Below, in pieces: positions 26,824 to 36,814 of a stretch of 64,000 bases of DNA. The stretch covers positions 62,001 through 126,000 of the forward strand of contig WJME01000139.1 in NCBI GenBank assembly GCA_014728115.1, read 5' to 3'. Below the pieces are notes generated by a model, which was not told the DNA's origin, ran no database searches, and saw only the letters and a program-made list of their open reading frames with translations. The position numbers and the translations under genes are program-made. The stretch is from Candidatus Zhuqueibacterota bacterium. GTDB taxonomy: Bacteria > Zhuqueibacterota > Zhuqueibacteria > Residuimicrobiales > Oceaniaggregativiventaceae. How positions within the stretch are numbered: the first letter of the stretch is position 1; every line of letters begins with the position of its first letter.

Positions 26824-28275
26824 CTAATCCATAGCCAACGAAGGTTCAACGGGTTCTTTACTATAGACAGTGATCTGGTGACCAAACTGCTTGACCGGCA
26901 CATAGCCCGAGTCTAAGAGGATCGATCGAAATTCGTGCCAGGTCGCATATATCTCTGGGGGTGGTCTGCAATAGACGACCATCGAAGGAATTCCTGCACT
27001 GATTTGCTCGACGATGGCATCATACCCGTATCGATAGCTGATCAATTGCAGATGATAGAACACAGGAATGGAAGCCTGCCGTTTTGCATAAAAATAGATC
27101 TGAGCCTCTGAAAAGGCAACAAATATTTTTTCATCCGGTTCTGAATTCTGTCGAACATATTCTCCGGCTTGTTCGGAATATAAATATGCCATCCTTCCGT
27201 ATAGATTTTTACTAATTTTTTTGGGCTCATAAAACCAATAAGGGATTTCTGAAAAAAGAAAGAATATTGAGGAAAAGATCAGTAAGCTGTAATATGCTTT
27301 AACAAATTGATGATTTTTAAATAATAGAATCCGTCCACAAGTAATTGTAAGCAGTGGGATTAACTGAACGAAATAATGTTGAAACCAATTTCCTCCTATA
27401 CTCATTCCGATAATCGATGATACAAACCAGCTCAAAAAAAATAGTTGTTCTTTTTTAGGTCGATTTATTAAGACAATCAAAGTAATCGTCATTAAAGGTA
27501 ATATTACTGGTAGAACTTGCACTACACTGATAGAAAGGGATGCGAATTGATCCTCTAAACTAAATGTAATGGGAGATGCGGAGACAAGTCGGTTTTCAAT
27601 AAAAGAGTAACGGAATGCTTGCCAATCGATCAGGTATCCATGCAAAACACATAAAAGGGGAGCAATCACAAAGCCTAGTGAAAGTCTAATAAAATCTCTA
27701 GATTTTCGATCAGAAAATAACCATAAAAATGCCAAGATATAGCCTGATATTCCGATAGGTTTTATTGTAAGAGCAATACCTGATAAAACTCCGGCCCAAA
27801 ACCAGTTCTGTTTCCACGTAAGAAAAGCTGCCCAGGTTAAAGGAAGAATGGCAAACAATTCACCATTCGCTGTAAATCCTTCTATGCCCGGGGCCGTTAC
27901 AAATACGATAAATGTCATCGCGCTGACAAGTCCAGCTGCTATTGAGGAAAAAAGGTGTTTGGAGAAAATGAAAATGATCCATGCTGTGGCAGCAGTATAG
28001 AGTGAAGCGGCAAAGCGTATTGCAAATATACTTTCACCGATCAGGATGAATATCAACTTATAAATGATAAATATTCCTTGTAGGCGATCAAACGGAATAT
28101 CTACATAAGGCTGGAAATTTTTCCCCCAAAAATAAGCGACATAAGCATATCCTCCTTCATCGCTAATCATGGGGACATTAAAAAAAGGGAATCTGATCAA
28201 AAGGGTCACCAAAAAAAGTGAGACCATGAGACCGGTTTGTTTTAAAGTATCCCTGTCCAGCGTGTGCTGCGCCAT
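26824..28275 (-). CDS. GT39-like (ArnT/PMT-type) membrane glycosyltransferase
   Basis: A 483-residue protein with about ten hydrophobic segments, an early FFNVPMISDEGGYAYVAYFW (the acidic residues after the first helix are the usual catalytic site of GT-C enzymes), and a short C-terminal extracytoplasmic part. It fits the dolichyl-phosphate-mannose-type mannosyltransferase / ArnT family, which uses polyprenyl-phosphate sugars. The membrane-coding part (about 27190-28160) is markedly AT-rich compared with the C-terminal part. It stands alone on its strand. Acceptor and sugar are unknown. Confidence 0.78.
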   Translation of the reverse strand: MAQHTLDRDTLKQTGLMVSLFLVTLLIRFPFFNVPMISDEGGYAYVAYFWGKNFQPYVDIPFDRLQGIFIIYKLIFILIGESIFAIRFAASLYTAATAWIIFIFSKHLFSSIAAGLVSAMTFIVFVTAPGIEGFTANGELFAILPLTWAAFLTWKQNWFWAGVLSGIALTIKPIGISGYILAFLWLFSDRKSRDFIRLSLGFVIAPLLCVLHGYLIDWQAFRYSFIENRLVSASPITFSLEDQFASLSISVVQVLPVILPLMTITLIVLINRPKKEQLFFLSWFVSSIIGMSIGGNWFQHYFVQLIPLLTITCGRILLFKNHQFVKAYYSLLIFSSIFFLFSEIPYWFYEPKKISKNLYGRMAYLYSEQAGEYVRQNSEPDEKIFVAFSEAQIYFYAKRQASIPVFYHLQLISYRYGYDAIVEQISAGIPSMVVYCRPPPEIYATWHEFRSILLDSGYVPVKQFGHQITVYSKEPVEPSLAMD

Positions 28276-28493
28276 ATTTTCTGTCCTTTAGCAATGAATA
28301 GACTCTATATATTACTTTATCTTTTACAGATTTGCGTAAAAATGGGTATAGTTGCTTATTCACAAGACCCTCTTGCTGAAAAGATCAGAATTCCTGCTTG
28401 CTTCCTCTGGATTGAATCAATATATTAATCATTGCTTTATCGGTATTGTCCTGTTCCAAACCGCATTCTAGTACCAATACAGGGGAAGCGATT

Positions 28494-31400
28494 ATGTTCA
28501 AGAGACCGGTTACCTGGATCATCTTTGCCATCTTGGCTGTTTTGAGTGCCTTTGTTGCTATCCGATTTTTCCCTCGTGCTTTTCCCATTGTTTCACTTGA
28601 TCTGCAAATGAGCCGGCAATCTGCGCTGCAACGGGCGCAAAATCTGGCCGAAAAATATCACTGGGGCCCCAAAGATTTTGAACAAACGGCTTCATTTTCG
28701 GGTGACCCGCATGTGCAGTATTATGTCGAGTTGGAAGCAGGGGGAACAGATGCACTTACCGACATGATGGAAAATGATTATTATCACCCCTATACCTGGC
28801 AGGTACGCCATTTTCATCCCGGCAAGGCTCATGAAACCCTTTTGATTTTTAAACCTGACGGCACTGCTTATGGGTTTGTCGAAATGATCCCTGAAGATGA
28901 ACCGGGTGCCTCTATCCCGGCTGATTCAGCATTGACGATTGCCGAGTCTTTGGCAACATCAGAGTGGCAAGTCGACCTATCCCCTTACCAACTGGTGGAA
29001 GAGTCAGAGGATGTGCGACTGGGGGGGCGTACCGATCATACGTTTGTCTATGAACGCACAGATCGACAAATCGGTCAGGCGCATTATCGTCTCCGATTGG
29101 TGGTGTCGGGCGCGCAATTATCAGAGCTAAAGCACTTTGTACAAGTGCCGGAAGGATTTGATCGACGATATGAACAGATGCGTTCACAAAATCAGTTATT
29201 GTCAACCTTTGGCTCTGCTGCCATCGTCTTGTTGTATGGTGTGGGCGGCATCATCATCGGACTTTTTTTCCTGCTCAAAGTACGCTTTGTCTTGTGGCGT
29301 AAGCCTTTGATTTGGGCCTCCATTATCGCTTTTCTCCAGGTGCTCTCTAATATCAATCGTTGGCCCTTACAATGGATGGATTATGATACGGCCCTTTCAC
29401 CCGAAAATTTCCTGTTGCAGCGCATACTGACACTATTCGGTATATTTATCGGAGAGACATTGCTGTTAGCGGTAACGTTTATGGCTGCTGAAAGTTTATC
29501 GCGAAAGGCGTTTCCTCATCATGTACAATTCTGGAAGATCTGGCGCAAAAAGCCTGCTTCCACTCTACCCGTATGGGGCCAGACTTTTGGAGGTTATTTG
29601 TGGGTACCCTTTACCATGATTTATATTGTCTTTTTTTACTGGCTGGCAAATGAGGTCTTGGGCTGGTGGACTCCTTCGGATGTATTGTTTCAGCCAGATA
29701 TGCTCGCCACTTTTTTCCCCTGGCTTTCTGCCCTTGCGATTTCATTACATGCCGGCTTTTGGGAGGAAGCCCTGTTCCGTGCCATTCCTATTGCCGGAGC
29801 GGTTTTATTAGGCCGGCGATTTGGTAAAACCGGGATATGGCTGGGTGTTGCCCTGGTGCTGCAGGCGGTTATCTTTGGTGCCGGACATGCAAATTATCCT
29901 CAGCAACCCGCATATGCACGTATTCTCGAGTTGGTTTTTCCTTTTATTATCTATGGCGGAATTTATTATGTATTTGGCCTCCTTCCGGTCATTATTGCCC
30001 ACTTTACATATGATGTGGTATGGTTCGCTTTGCCGTTGTTCGTCTCTTCAGTACCAGGAATCTGGCTGGATCGCATGTTGGTCATCGGTTTGACCCTCAT
30101 TCCCGTATGGGTGATTATCGGTGCACGTCTTCGTACCGGATCGTGGCTGAGCATAAAGGATTATTTAAACAAAACCTGGGAGCCCCACCCCAAACAAGAA
30201 CCCAAAGAACCTGCACGCGAGCCAGAGGAGACAGAAATTCCGGCATGGGCCAGCCGAGGATTATGGATTGCGGGATTTTCCGGACTGATCCTGTGGATCG
30301 CTTTTACTCCATTTAACCATCATACTGTACCTTTGCGGATTGACAAATCCGAGGCTGTCAATTATGCTCAGCAAGAATTGACTGCACGTCAGATCGATTT
30401 GCCAGAGACCTATCGAACATTGCCCTTTGTCTTGCAACCGCTGGGCATCGATGACCGGTTTGTGTGGCAAGAAGGCGGCACGCAAATATACACCTCGCTT
30501 GTAGATGAATATATCGCTCCTCCGCTGTGGAAAATTCGTTATGCGACATTTAAAGGAGATATAGAAGCCCGGGCAGAAGAATACCTGCTCTCGATAGGCA
30601 ATGATGGCAGACTCTATCGGTTTATTCATCAGCTGCCGGAATCCAGGCAAGGAGCCAGACTCGAAGAGGAGCAAGCGAGAGAGCTCGCTTTTGCCCATTT
30701 ACGCGATCGCTATAAAATGACTCCGGAGAATCTGTTAGAGGTCACGGCAGAGCCGTCAAAATTGCCTAACCGGACTGACTGGTCTTTTGCCTATGCCGAC
30801 ACTAATAATTATCCGCTTGAGCAAGGACAAGCCAGAATATATATACGCATTGGCGGAGAGGAAATTACAGATTCCTACTATCAGATTTATGTCCCCAATG
30901 AATGGGAACGTCAGGAACGAAATCGCACCAATGTTATGGATATTGTCAAAACTTCAGATCAGGGATTAATGATTCTAACGATATTTGCCGGGGCAATTGC
31001 TGCTATAGTTGCCTGGAGCCGCAAAAAATTCAATGTAAAACTTTTTTTGCTGGTTGCAGGATTTTTTCTGATCAAGCAATTCATCGGTCTGGCCAATAGC
31101 TGGCCAACGATCGTTACTCAATTTGCAACGGCCCAGCCGTTTATGACCCAGGTTATCATCCTGATCATCGGAGGCTTGATCGTCTCTGTGGTCATTTCTT
31201 TGGGGTTTGGATTGTTGGTAGGTTTTTTACGAGCCTGGACACCTATCCAAAAATTGCAACAACGAGGCATTTTGTTGGCGATTTTTGCAGGATTCTTGAT
31301 GAGTGGTGTAATCTCAATTTTGCTTTATTTCAGCCCTTCTCTTCAGCCCAGGTGGCCTGATTACTCTGCTCTTGGTGATGCCCTCCCTGTTCTGGGATTG

Positions 31401-31814
31401 GTCCTTAGTCCGATTAATCGTTTCTTCATGGTCACAGGCTTTTTCCTTCTCACCTTTAATTGGACGGACAAAATTACACAGCAAGGGCGTACGCGTAAAT
31501 GGATAGTTTTTTTATTTATGCTTATTATCGGGTTCATTTTTATTGGCCAGTTCGAATTCAACACACTATTGTCTTTTAGCCTTGCAGGATTGGTCACAGG
31601 ATTGGTTCTTGTCGGACTGTATTATGCTCTTTTTCGTCATCAGCTCAGTCTGGTATGGATATTTACTGCAGTGGTTATCCTACTGGGTCAATTGGACAGA
31701 ATTTTGATCTACTCACAACCTGTTTTTGGAGTGGGTTTGATTTTGTCTGTCGCTCTAATTGCCTTGATGAGCTGGTATTTTTACAGGAAATTCTCTTCAA
31801 AACAAGCTGCTTGA
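28494..31814 (+). CDS. Very large CPBP-family intramembrane metalloprotease with duplicated extracytoplasmic domain
   Basis: About 1106 residues from the ATG at 28494 (AGGGGAAG upstream); most CPBP proteases are 200-300 residues. The catalytic core lies in the middle: WEEALFR (E424, E425, R429), GAGHANYP (H465) and HFTYD (H503, D507), the standard CPBP set. On each side is a soluble region that seems to be a repeat of the other: about residues 38-222 and 615-805, both with a PepSY-like look and matching blocks (GRTDHTFVYE versus NRTDWSFAYA, then VPEGFDRR versus VPNEWERQ). A second set of membrane helices (about 810-1100) lacks protease motifs. Substrate and partners are unknown. Confidence 0.82.
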   Translation: MFKRPVTWIIFAILAVLSAFVAIRFFPRAFPIVSLDLQMSRQSALQRAQNLAEKYHWGPKDFEQTASFSGDPHVQYYVELEAGGTDALTDMMENDYYHPYTWQVRHFHPGKAHETLLIFKPDGTAYGFVEMIPEDEPGASIPADSALTIAESLATSEWQVDLSPYQLVEESEDVRLGGRTDHTFVYERTDRQIGQAHYRLRLVVSGAQLSELKHFVQVPEGFDRRYEQMRSQNQLLSTFGSAAIVLLYGVGGIIIGLFFLLKVRFVLWRKPLIWASIIAFLQVLSNINRWPLQWMDYDTALSPENFLLQRILTLFGIFIGETLLLAVTFMAAESLSRKAFPHHVQFWKIWRKKPASTLPVWGQTFGGYLWVPFTMIYIVFFYWLANEVLGWWTPSDVLFQPDMLATFFPWLSALAISLHAGFWEEALFRAIPIAGAVLLGRRFGKTGIWLGVALVLQAVIFGAGHANYPQQPAYARILELVFPFIIYGGIYYVFGLLPVIIAHFTYDVVWFALPLFVSSVPGIWLDRMLVIGLTLIPVWVIIGARLRTGSWLSIKDYLNKTWEPHPKQEPKEPAREPEETEIPAWASRGLWIAGFSGLILWIAFTPFNHHTVPLRIDKSEAVNYAQQELTARQIDLPETYRTLPFVLQPLGIDDRFVWQEGGTQIYTSLVDEYIAPPLWKIRYATFKGDIEARAEEYLLSIGNDGRLYRFIHQLPESRQGARLEEEQARELAFAHLRDRYKMTPENLLEVTAEPSKLPNRTDWSFAYADTNNYPLEQGQARIYIRIGGEEITDSYYQIYVPNEWERQERNRTNVMDIVKTSDQGLMILTIFAGAIAAIVAWSRKKFNVKLFLLVAGFFLIKQFIGLANSWPTIVTQFATAQPFMTQVIILIIGGLIVSVVISLGFGLLVGFLRAWTPIQKLQQRGILLAIFAGFLMSGVISILLYFSPSLQPRWPDYSALGDALPVLGLVLSPINRFFMVTGFFLLTFNWTDKITQQGRTRKWIVFLFMLIIGFIFIGQFEFNTLLSFSLAGLVTGLVLVGLYYALFRHQLSLVWIFTAVVILLGQLDRILIYSQPVFGVGLILSVALIALMSWYFYRKFSSKQAA

Positions 31815-31822
31815 GAAAGAGT

Positions 31823-31863
31823 GCACTGCAAAGCGAGCGGTTCTCCGGCCTGCTTTGCAGTGC
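31823..31863. repeat. Perfect 12-bp inverted repeat after the CPBP gene
   Basis: GCACTGCAAAGC (31823-31834) and GCTTTGCAGTGC (31852-31863) form a stem with a 17-base loop. There is no T-run after it on the plus strand, so it is either a Rho-type or transcript-stabilising stem. The remaining bases to 32069 show no gene. Confidence 0.6.
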
Positions 31864-32069
31864 CAAGTCTCCGTGATAATCCTCTGCATAGTCATTTTGA
31901 TAATTTGCGTGTTTTGTGATTCGACTCACCGAGATTTCGAGAATAGAGTTGTCATTTTGAAAATTAAAATTAAATTAAGGTGAAACGACTTGTTTGACAT
32001 CCTGAGACCCCGCACCGGTTTTTGCAAAGTCAGTAGAATCATTTATTACGGAATGGATGGTGTATTATT

Positions 32070-34073
32070 GTGCGATCAGGATGTTGGCGATGGATGTGGG
32101 GGTGGGTCTTTATCTCTTTGGCTGCGTTTGCTCAGAGTAATGGAATTATATCCGATGAAATTCTAAGGCCCTGGAATTATAATGGTTTTTTGCCCCCCAC
32201 GCCTGAGGGGGCTTGTTATGTAGACCACGTTTTTAAATCCCGGATCTCACGGGTCACCAATGTAAGTCGATTTAATCAGGACTTGTTAGGTGGATATTTC
32301 TCAAACAGCGAAATTTGCATGTTTAATATCGATGGGTCGTATTTTATTGCAATAGAAAATGAGAACTATCAGGGCGAGCTGCAGCTGGTGACTTTTTTGT
32401 ATGATGGTCAGACCGGCGAACGTCTGAGTGTGCTGGGTACCGGGAGTATGCGACCCTGGTGGATTCGATGGACGCTAGCCGACCACTATACCGTCAATGG
32501 TCAACCGGTTTATTTTGATCCGGTTTATCATTTTTATAAATACGAAGGGAATGAAATCCGTCTCTATGATGTGCGGGATACCAGTACCTGGGTGGTTTTG
32601 CGGCAATTTAGCGAGTATACCAGCATTGGCCCTGCGGGGGGTGAGGGGGATATCTCGGATAATGGTCGGTATTGGGTTCTCGATGGTGATGAGCAAGAGT
32701 TGTTTGTCTATGATCTGGTCGATGATATAAAGTATCCTGCATCTACGTTTGATTTGGGAGAGATGGGGGCCCCAAATAATACGGTTGGCCTGGATTACGC
32801 CGCCATCTCTGCGGGAGGTGACTATGTGGTTGCGGTATGGGGGTCAGACGCTGCTTTGGATGAGCGTTATCACGGCATTGAAATTTATGACAAGAACTGG
32901 AATTTTATTCATCAAATTCATCCCGGAAAAATTCATCTGGAAATGGGAATCGATGCCTTTGGTGATGATGTTGTCTATACTGCAGCGACGTATGGATTTA
33001 ATGATTTTTTTGCAGCGCGCGGTGTGGTGCCCGGTGATCTGATATCGATTCGGCTTGCCGATGCCCAGTACAGGCTGTTGAAACATATTCCAATATGGGC
33101 TCATTTTAATATCACTGCTTGTAATTCAGTGACAGATGGGTCGTACGTTTATTATTCATATGGCGAAAGATCTACGAATCCCGATTCTTTGTGGGCTCCC
33201 TTTTGGAGCGAGATCATTGAAGTCCCTACGGATGGAAGTGGAGCTGTCCGCAGACTGGTACATAATCGTTCACATGAAATCTCTGGAAAGATCATGAAAT
33301 ACTGGCAACCCGATCCATTGGTGAACAGACAGGGAACTAAAATTTTATATCGAAGCACTTATGCCGGGGAAATTGGAGAATTATACTTGTTCGATGTAGG
33401 TTCTCGCGATGATCCGCCTCCCAGTTTTAGTGCCACGATCAAAATGGCTCTGCAGGGTTTTTATGATATAAACCAGGGACACATGCAACCCTCTACTCCC
33501 GAAAGCTGGGTACCCTTGTCCAGCCCCTATTCGGAGGCTCCGCGTACCCTGACAGAGATGCCAGATGGGGTCGTAGACTGGGTTTTAGTATCGTTGCGTG
33601 AATTGGATACCGGGCCGGTTTTAGCTTCCTCGAGTGCGTTATTGTTCAAAGATGGCTACCTGGGTATGGACCATGTTCAAACCCAGCTTGTGAACTGGGA
33701 AGGAGTGCCGGATGGTGACTATTATATCATTATCGAACACCGAAACCACATGTCAGTTATGACCGCCAGTCCCTATACTTTTAGCGAATCAACGCCAGCC
33801 TTTATTGATCTGACCTTGGATAATCAAGTCATAAATGGTCCGAATAGCGTGGTAGATGTTGTATCTGGCCATTGGGCCCTTTGGGCCGGTGATCTTGATA
33901 ACAATTTAATTATCGACCAGAATGATTTTACACTTTGGAAAGCTGCTGCCGCGCAATCAGAGAGTGGATATCGAACCAGTGATCTAAATGGTGATTCTTT
34001 GGTCACGACGCGTGATTATCGGCTTTGGTTCAATAATTATCGAGCGGGTGCTTATTCGATTATCCCGGAATAA
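32070..34073 (+). CDS. Secreted beta-propeller-like protein with dockerin-like C-terminal repeats
   Basis: About 667 residues from a GTG at 32070 (an in-frame ATG at 32094 is an alternative). A Trp-rich signal peptide ends near FAQS. Residues about 50-460 contain repeated short strands with YD/D-G turns (IEIYDKNWNFIHQIHPGK, LFVYDLVD), as in TolB/WD-like propellers. The last ~180 residues hold a module (MPDGVVDWVLVSLRE ... YYIIIEHRNHMSVMT) followed by two EF-hand/dockerin-like loops, DLDNNLIIDQNDF and DLNGDSLVTTRDY. The same module ends the glycoside hydrolase at 36815-38962. No T9SS tail. Function unknown; probably carbohydrate or cell-surface related. Confidence 0.7.
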   Translation: MRSGCWRWMWGWVFISLAAFAQSNGIISDEILRPWNYNGFLPPTPEGACYVDHVFKSRISRVTNVSRFNQDLLGGYFSNSEICMFNIDGSYFIAIENENYQGELQLVTFLYDGQTGERLSVLGTGSMRPWWIRWTLADHYTVNGQPVYFDPVYHFYKYEGNEIRLYDVRDTSTWVVLRQFSEYTSIGPAGGEGDISDNGRYWVLDGDEQELFVYDLVDDIKYPASTFDLGEMGAPNNTVGLDYAAISAGGDYVVAVWGSDAALDERYHGIEIYDKNWNFIHQIHPGKIHLEMGIDAFGDDVVYTAATYGFNDFFAARGVVPGDLISIRLADAQYRLLKHIPIWAHFNITACNSVTDGSYVYYSYGERSTNPDSLWAPFWSEIIEVPTDGSGAVRRLVHNRSHEISGKIMKYWQPDPLVNRQGTKILYRSTYAGEIGELYLFDVGSRDDPPPSFSATIKMALQGFYDINQGHMQPSTPESWVPLSSPYSEAPRTLTEMPDGVVDWVLVSLRELDTGPVLASSSALLFKDGYLGMDHVQTQLVNWEGVPDGDYYIIIEHRNHMSVMTASPYTFSESTPAFIDLTLDNQVINGPNSVVDVVSGHWALWAGDLDNNLIIDQNDFTLWKAAAAQSESGYRTSDLNGDSLVTTRDYRLWFNNYRAGAYSIIPE

Positions 34074-34087
34074 AACAAGGGAGAGAT

Positions 34088-35437
34088 TTGACACAACCTC
34101 ATCCTGACACAGAACGCCGTTTAGGCCGGTATTCAACCACCGCAATTGTGGTCGCCAATATGATCGGTGCCGGTATCTTTACGACATCGGGAATCATGGC
34201 GGGTCAGCTGCCTGCTTCCGGGTGGGTGCTCTTGTGTTGGATACTCGGAGGGATGATTGCTCTTGCAGGGGCGCTCTGTTATGCGGAATTGGCGACCCGA
34301 ATGCCCGAGGTCGGAGGGGAATATCTCTATTTAAAAACCCTGTTCCACCCGGCCCTGGGATGGTTGTCCGGCTGGACCAGCTTTTTTGTGGGGTTTAGTG
34401 CTCCAATTGCCGCGTCAGCCATCGGATTTGCGGCATATCTTTTGGCTGGCCTGTTGAATTTAGTGCCGGCCTGGCAGTTTTTAAATTCTGCATGGGTTCA
34501 ACCTGCGATGGCCACGATCATTATCGCCATATTTACAGCTATCCATTACGTGGGCTTGAAAGTAGGTGCTGCAGTACAAAATGTTCTTACCATTATCAAA
34601 ATACTTATTGTACTCGGATTATCAGTCCTGGGCTGGATAGGGAGTTCTATGCACCCCATTACCTTCAGTACCGTTACGACCCCGGCAACGGGTACTCTAC
34701 TGGGATTTGGTACCGCGATGATGCTGGTCATGTTTTCTTTCAGCGGCTGGAACGCCAGCTCTTATATTGCAGGTGAAGTCAAAAATCCCCGCAAGAACTT
34801 GCCCTTTTCTCTCATTGCTGGGACCCTGGTGGTCATGCTTTTATATTTAATGGTCAATATTTTTATTTTTCAATCCGCTCCGTATGAGGTCTTGCAAGGA
34901 AAAATCGCGGTTGCCGAAACCGCTTTGCAGCACTCGGTGGGCCCGGTCATCACAAAATGGCTCAGTGTACTTGTCAGTCTGGCATTACTATCCAGTCTCT
35001 CTGCTTTTATTCTTATCGGTCCCCGTGTCTATTATGCCATGGCAAAGGATCGATTGTTTTTTGCTTACGCAGCTCAGATACACTCAAAATACAAAGTGCC
35101 CAGCCGATCCATCCTGATTCAAGGATTGGCCGCGATTGTTATGGTGCATCTGGGGACTTTTGAACAATTGTTGATTTATATCGGATTCGCTTTAGGGATT
35201 TTTCCCTGGTTAGCTATCCTGGGATTGTTCAAGGCTCGCAAGATGGGTATTGGAGATGAAACTGCAGTAAAAACTCTTGGTTTTCCCTATACCCCTCTGT
35301 TCTATCTGTTTGCCAGTTTGACACTTTTAATTGTTGCATTTATTAATCGTCCGCTCGAATCAAGCGCAGCCCTGATTACCATTACCCTGGGTTTGGTTTT
35401 TTATTATTTTTGGCAGCGAAAAACTCGTGCTACTTGA
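34088..35437 (+). CDS. APC-superfamily amino-acid permease
   Basis: A 449-residue protein with 12 predicted membrane helices. The first helix has VANMIGAGIFTTSG, the unwound substrate-binding segment of APC transporters, and there is a later EVKNPRKNLPFSL loop typical of the amino acid/polyamine group. It would import or exchange an amino acid. Start is a TTG at 34088 with AAGGGAG four bases upstream, 14 bases after the previous stop. No metabolic enzyme nearby points to the substrate. Confidence 0.87.
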   Translation: MTQPHPDTERRLGRYSTTAIVVANMIGAGIFTTSGIMAGQLPASGWVLLCWILGGMIALAGALCYAELATRMPEVGGEYLYLKTLFHPALGWLSGWTSFFVGFSAPIAASAIGFAAYLLAGLLNLVPAWQFLNSAWVQPAMATIIIAIFTAIHYVGLKVGAAVQNVLTIIKILIVLGLSVLGWIGSSMHPITFSTVTTPATGTLLGFGTAMMLVMFSFSGWNASSYIAGEVKNPRKNLPFSLIAGTLVVMLLYLMVNIFIFQSAPYEVLQGKIAVAETALQHSVGPVITKWLSVLVSLALLSSLSAFILIGPRVYYAMAKDRLFFAYAAQIHSKYKVPSRSILIQGLAAIVMVHLGTFEQLLIYIGFALGIFPWLAILGLFKARKMGIGDETAVKTLGFPYTPLFYLFASLTLLIVAFINRPLESSAALITITLGLVFYYFWQRKTRAT

Positions 35438-35492
35438 TTCCAAACAGAGCTTTTTTACAGTCATTGAGCGCGCCTCAACTCCTATCGGCCAT

Positions 35493-36683
35493 TCATTTGA
35501 TCAAAGTCACCTTTCTTGCTTTATGATTTCCAGGGCTTGAAAGATCGATGAGATATACACCACTGGTCACAGGAACATCGTGATCATCACGCCCATCCCA
35601 CTGCATGTAATGAGTTCCTGCGGTCAGTTCACCTTTGTAGAGTGTGTTGATCACCTGACCGTTTATGGATATGACTTTGAGTTCAATAGGCGCTGTATAG
35701 GGCATTTTGATTATGCATGTGGTCGACATATTAAAAGGATTAGGAAAAGCAGGCAAGAGTGTGAATGTCTCTGGCAGAATGTTTTCAGGTACTGTTACCG
35801 AGATTTCACCGATATAATGACGTTGGCCATTGATATCCTGTTGCCAGAGCCGGTACAAGGTCAAGCCCGATTCTATCCTGTCATCGGTAAAAGTATACAG
35901 AGTGGTGTCGGTTGCCGTCCCCTTTCCACCGAGTGCATCATGGCTATTATAGTCGGCGAGCCACTGCCAGGCATCGTCACTCGATTTTCTTTCGAGAATG
36001 AATCCTAGATTTTCAGATTCCGAATGGGTTTGCCACGTCAGGATAACTCTGTTCTGGTCCAGTTCGGCCTCAAAAGAAGCCAGCGATACCGGCAGCACGA
36101 AATCATCAGGCACAATATCTACTCTGGGGGTTGCGGAAACCGGTGACCAACCACTACTCAATGGCGTATAGAGGGCAAAAATACTATAGGCCACCATAAA
36201 TCCGGGGCGATAAATCCGCCATTCACCATCGCTGAATCTCACCAACCAGCGGGAATCGTCATCTTTGCGATAAGAGGCATATCCATTATAATCTTCGGCT
36301 TCGCGGGTGTAGGCACCATTGCCAGAGATGGCTTCCAATACCTGTAGTCCCGATGGTGTTAAAGGGGTATTCGGATCTGATTGGGCTGTAATCCACCCAC
36401 TGATAGGCGGATCGTCCGTATCGGATTGTACATGGTAAAGAATTTCATCTTCTGAAGTTACAATGCTCCAGGAATTTAAACCACTGGAAGGATAATCAAC
36501 AATCCATCTGACATACCAATCAGCGCCTGGTAATTTATAGGAGGCTTTGCCATTATATAGTGTTGCCTCTGGTTCATATACTCCATCCTGATAGCCTCTG
36601 AATGTGTTGCGTACCCAAGCTTTGACAGCAAATGCAGAGGATGTCAAGCTCAATAAAAGTAGGATGGGAATCCATTTTTTCAT
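35493..36683 (-). CDS. Secreted protein with internal repeat and type IX sorting domain
   Basis: About 396 residues from the ATG at 36683, which has GGGAGG upstream; a signal peptide (LLLLSLTSSAFA) follows. Two similar ~60-residue units (about 25-95 and 110-170) share the frame YNGxASY ... W.VR ... W.I ... PP/PL-SGW. Then comes a fibronectin-like region (VILTWQTHSESENLGFILER) and the Por/T9SS type A tail (LLPAFPNPFN, then SGVYLIDL and a final KVTLIK). So it is probably exported through the outer membrane by the type IX system and attached or released at the surface. The repeat is not one I can name; a ligand-binding role is a guess. Confidence 0.78.
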   Translation of the reverse strand: MKKWIPILLLLSLTSSAFAVKAWVRNTFRGYQDGVYEPEATLYNGKASYKLPGADWYVRWIVDYPSSGLNSWSIVTSEDEILYHVQSDTDDPPISGWITAQSDPNTPLTPSGLQVLEAISGNGAYTREAEDYNGYASYRKDDDSRWLVRFSDGEWRIYRPGFMVAYSIFALYTPLSSGWSPVSATPRVDIVPDDFVLPVSLASFEAELDQNRVILTWQTHSESENLGFILERKSSDDAWQWLADYNSHDALGGKGTATDTTLYTFTDDRIESGLTLYRLWQQDINGQRHYIGEISVTVPENILPETFTLLPAFPNPFNMSTTCIIKMPYTAPIELKVISINGQVINTLYKGELTAGTHYMQWDGRDDHDVPVTSGVYLIDLSSPGNHKARKVTLIK

Positions 36684-36814
36684 TCTAACCTCCCAAAACA
36701 CCGTCTCGTCTGTCCCGACTAAAATCCCCCCAAAGTAGAATATACATATTTACTATATAATAATTACCAAAATTTTATCGATCTGCAGACAATATGTACT
36801 GTGGAAGAAAGGCG

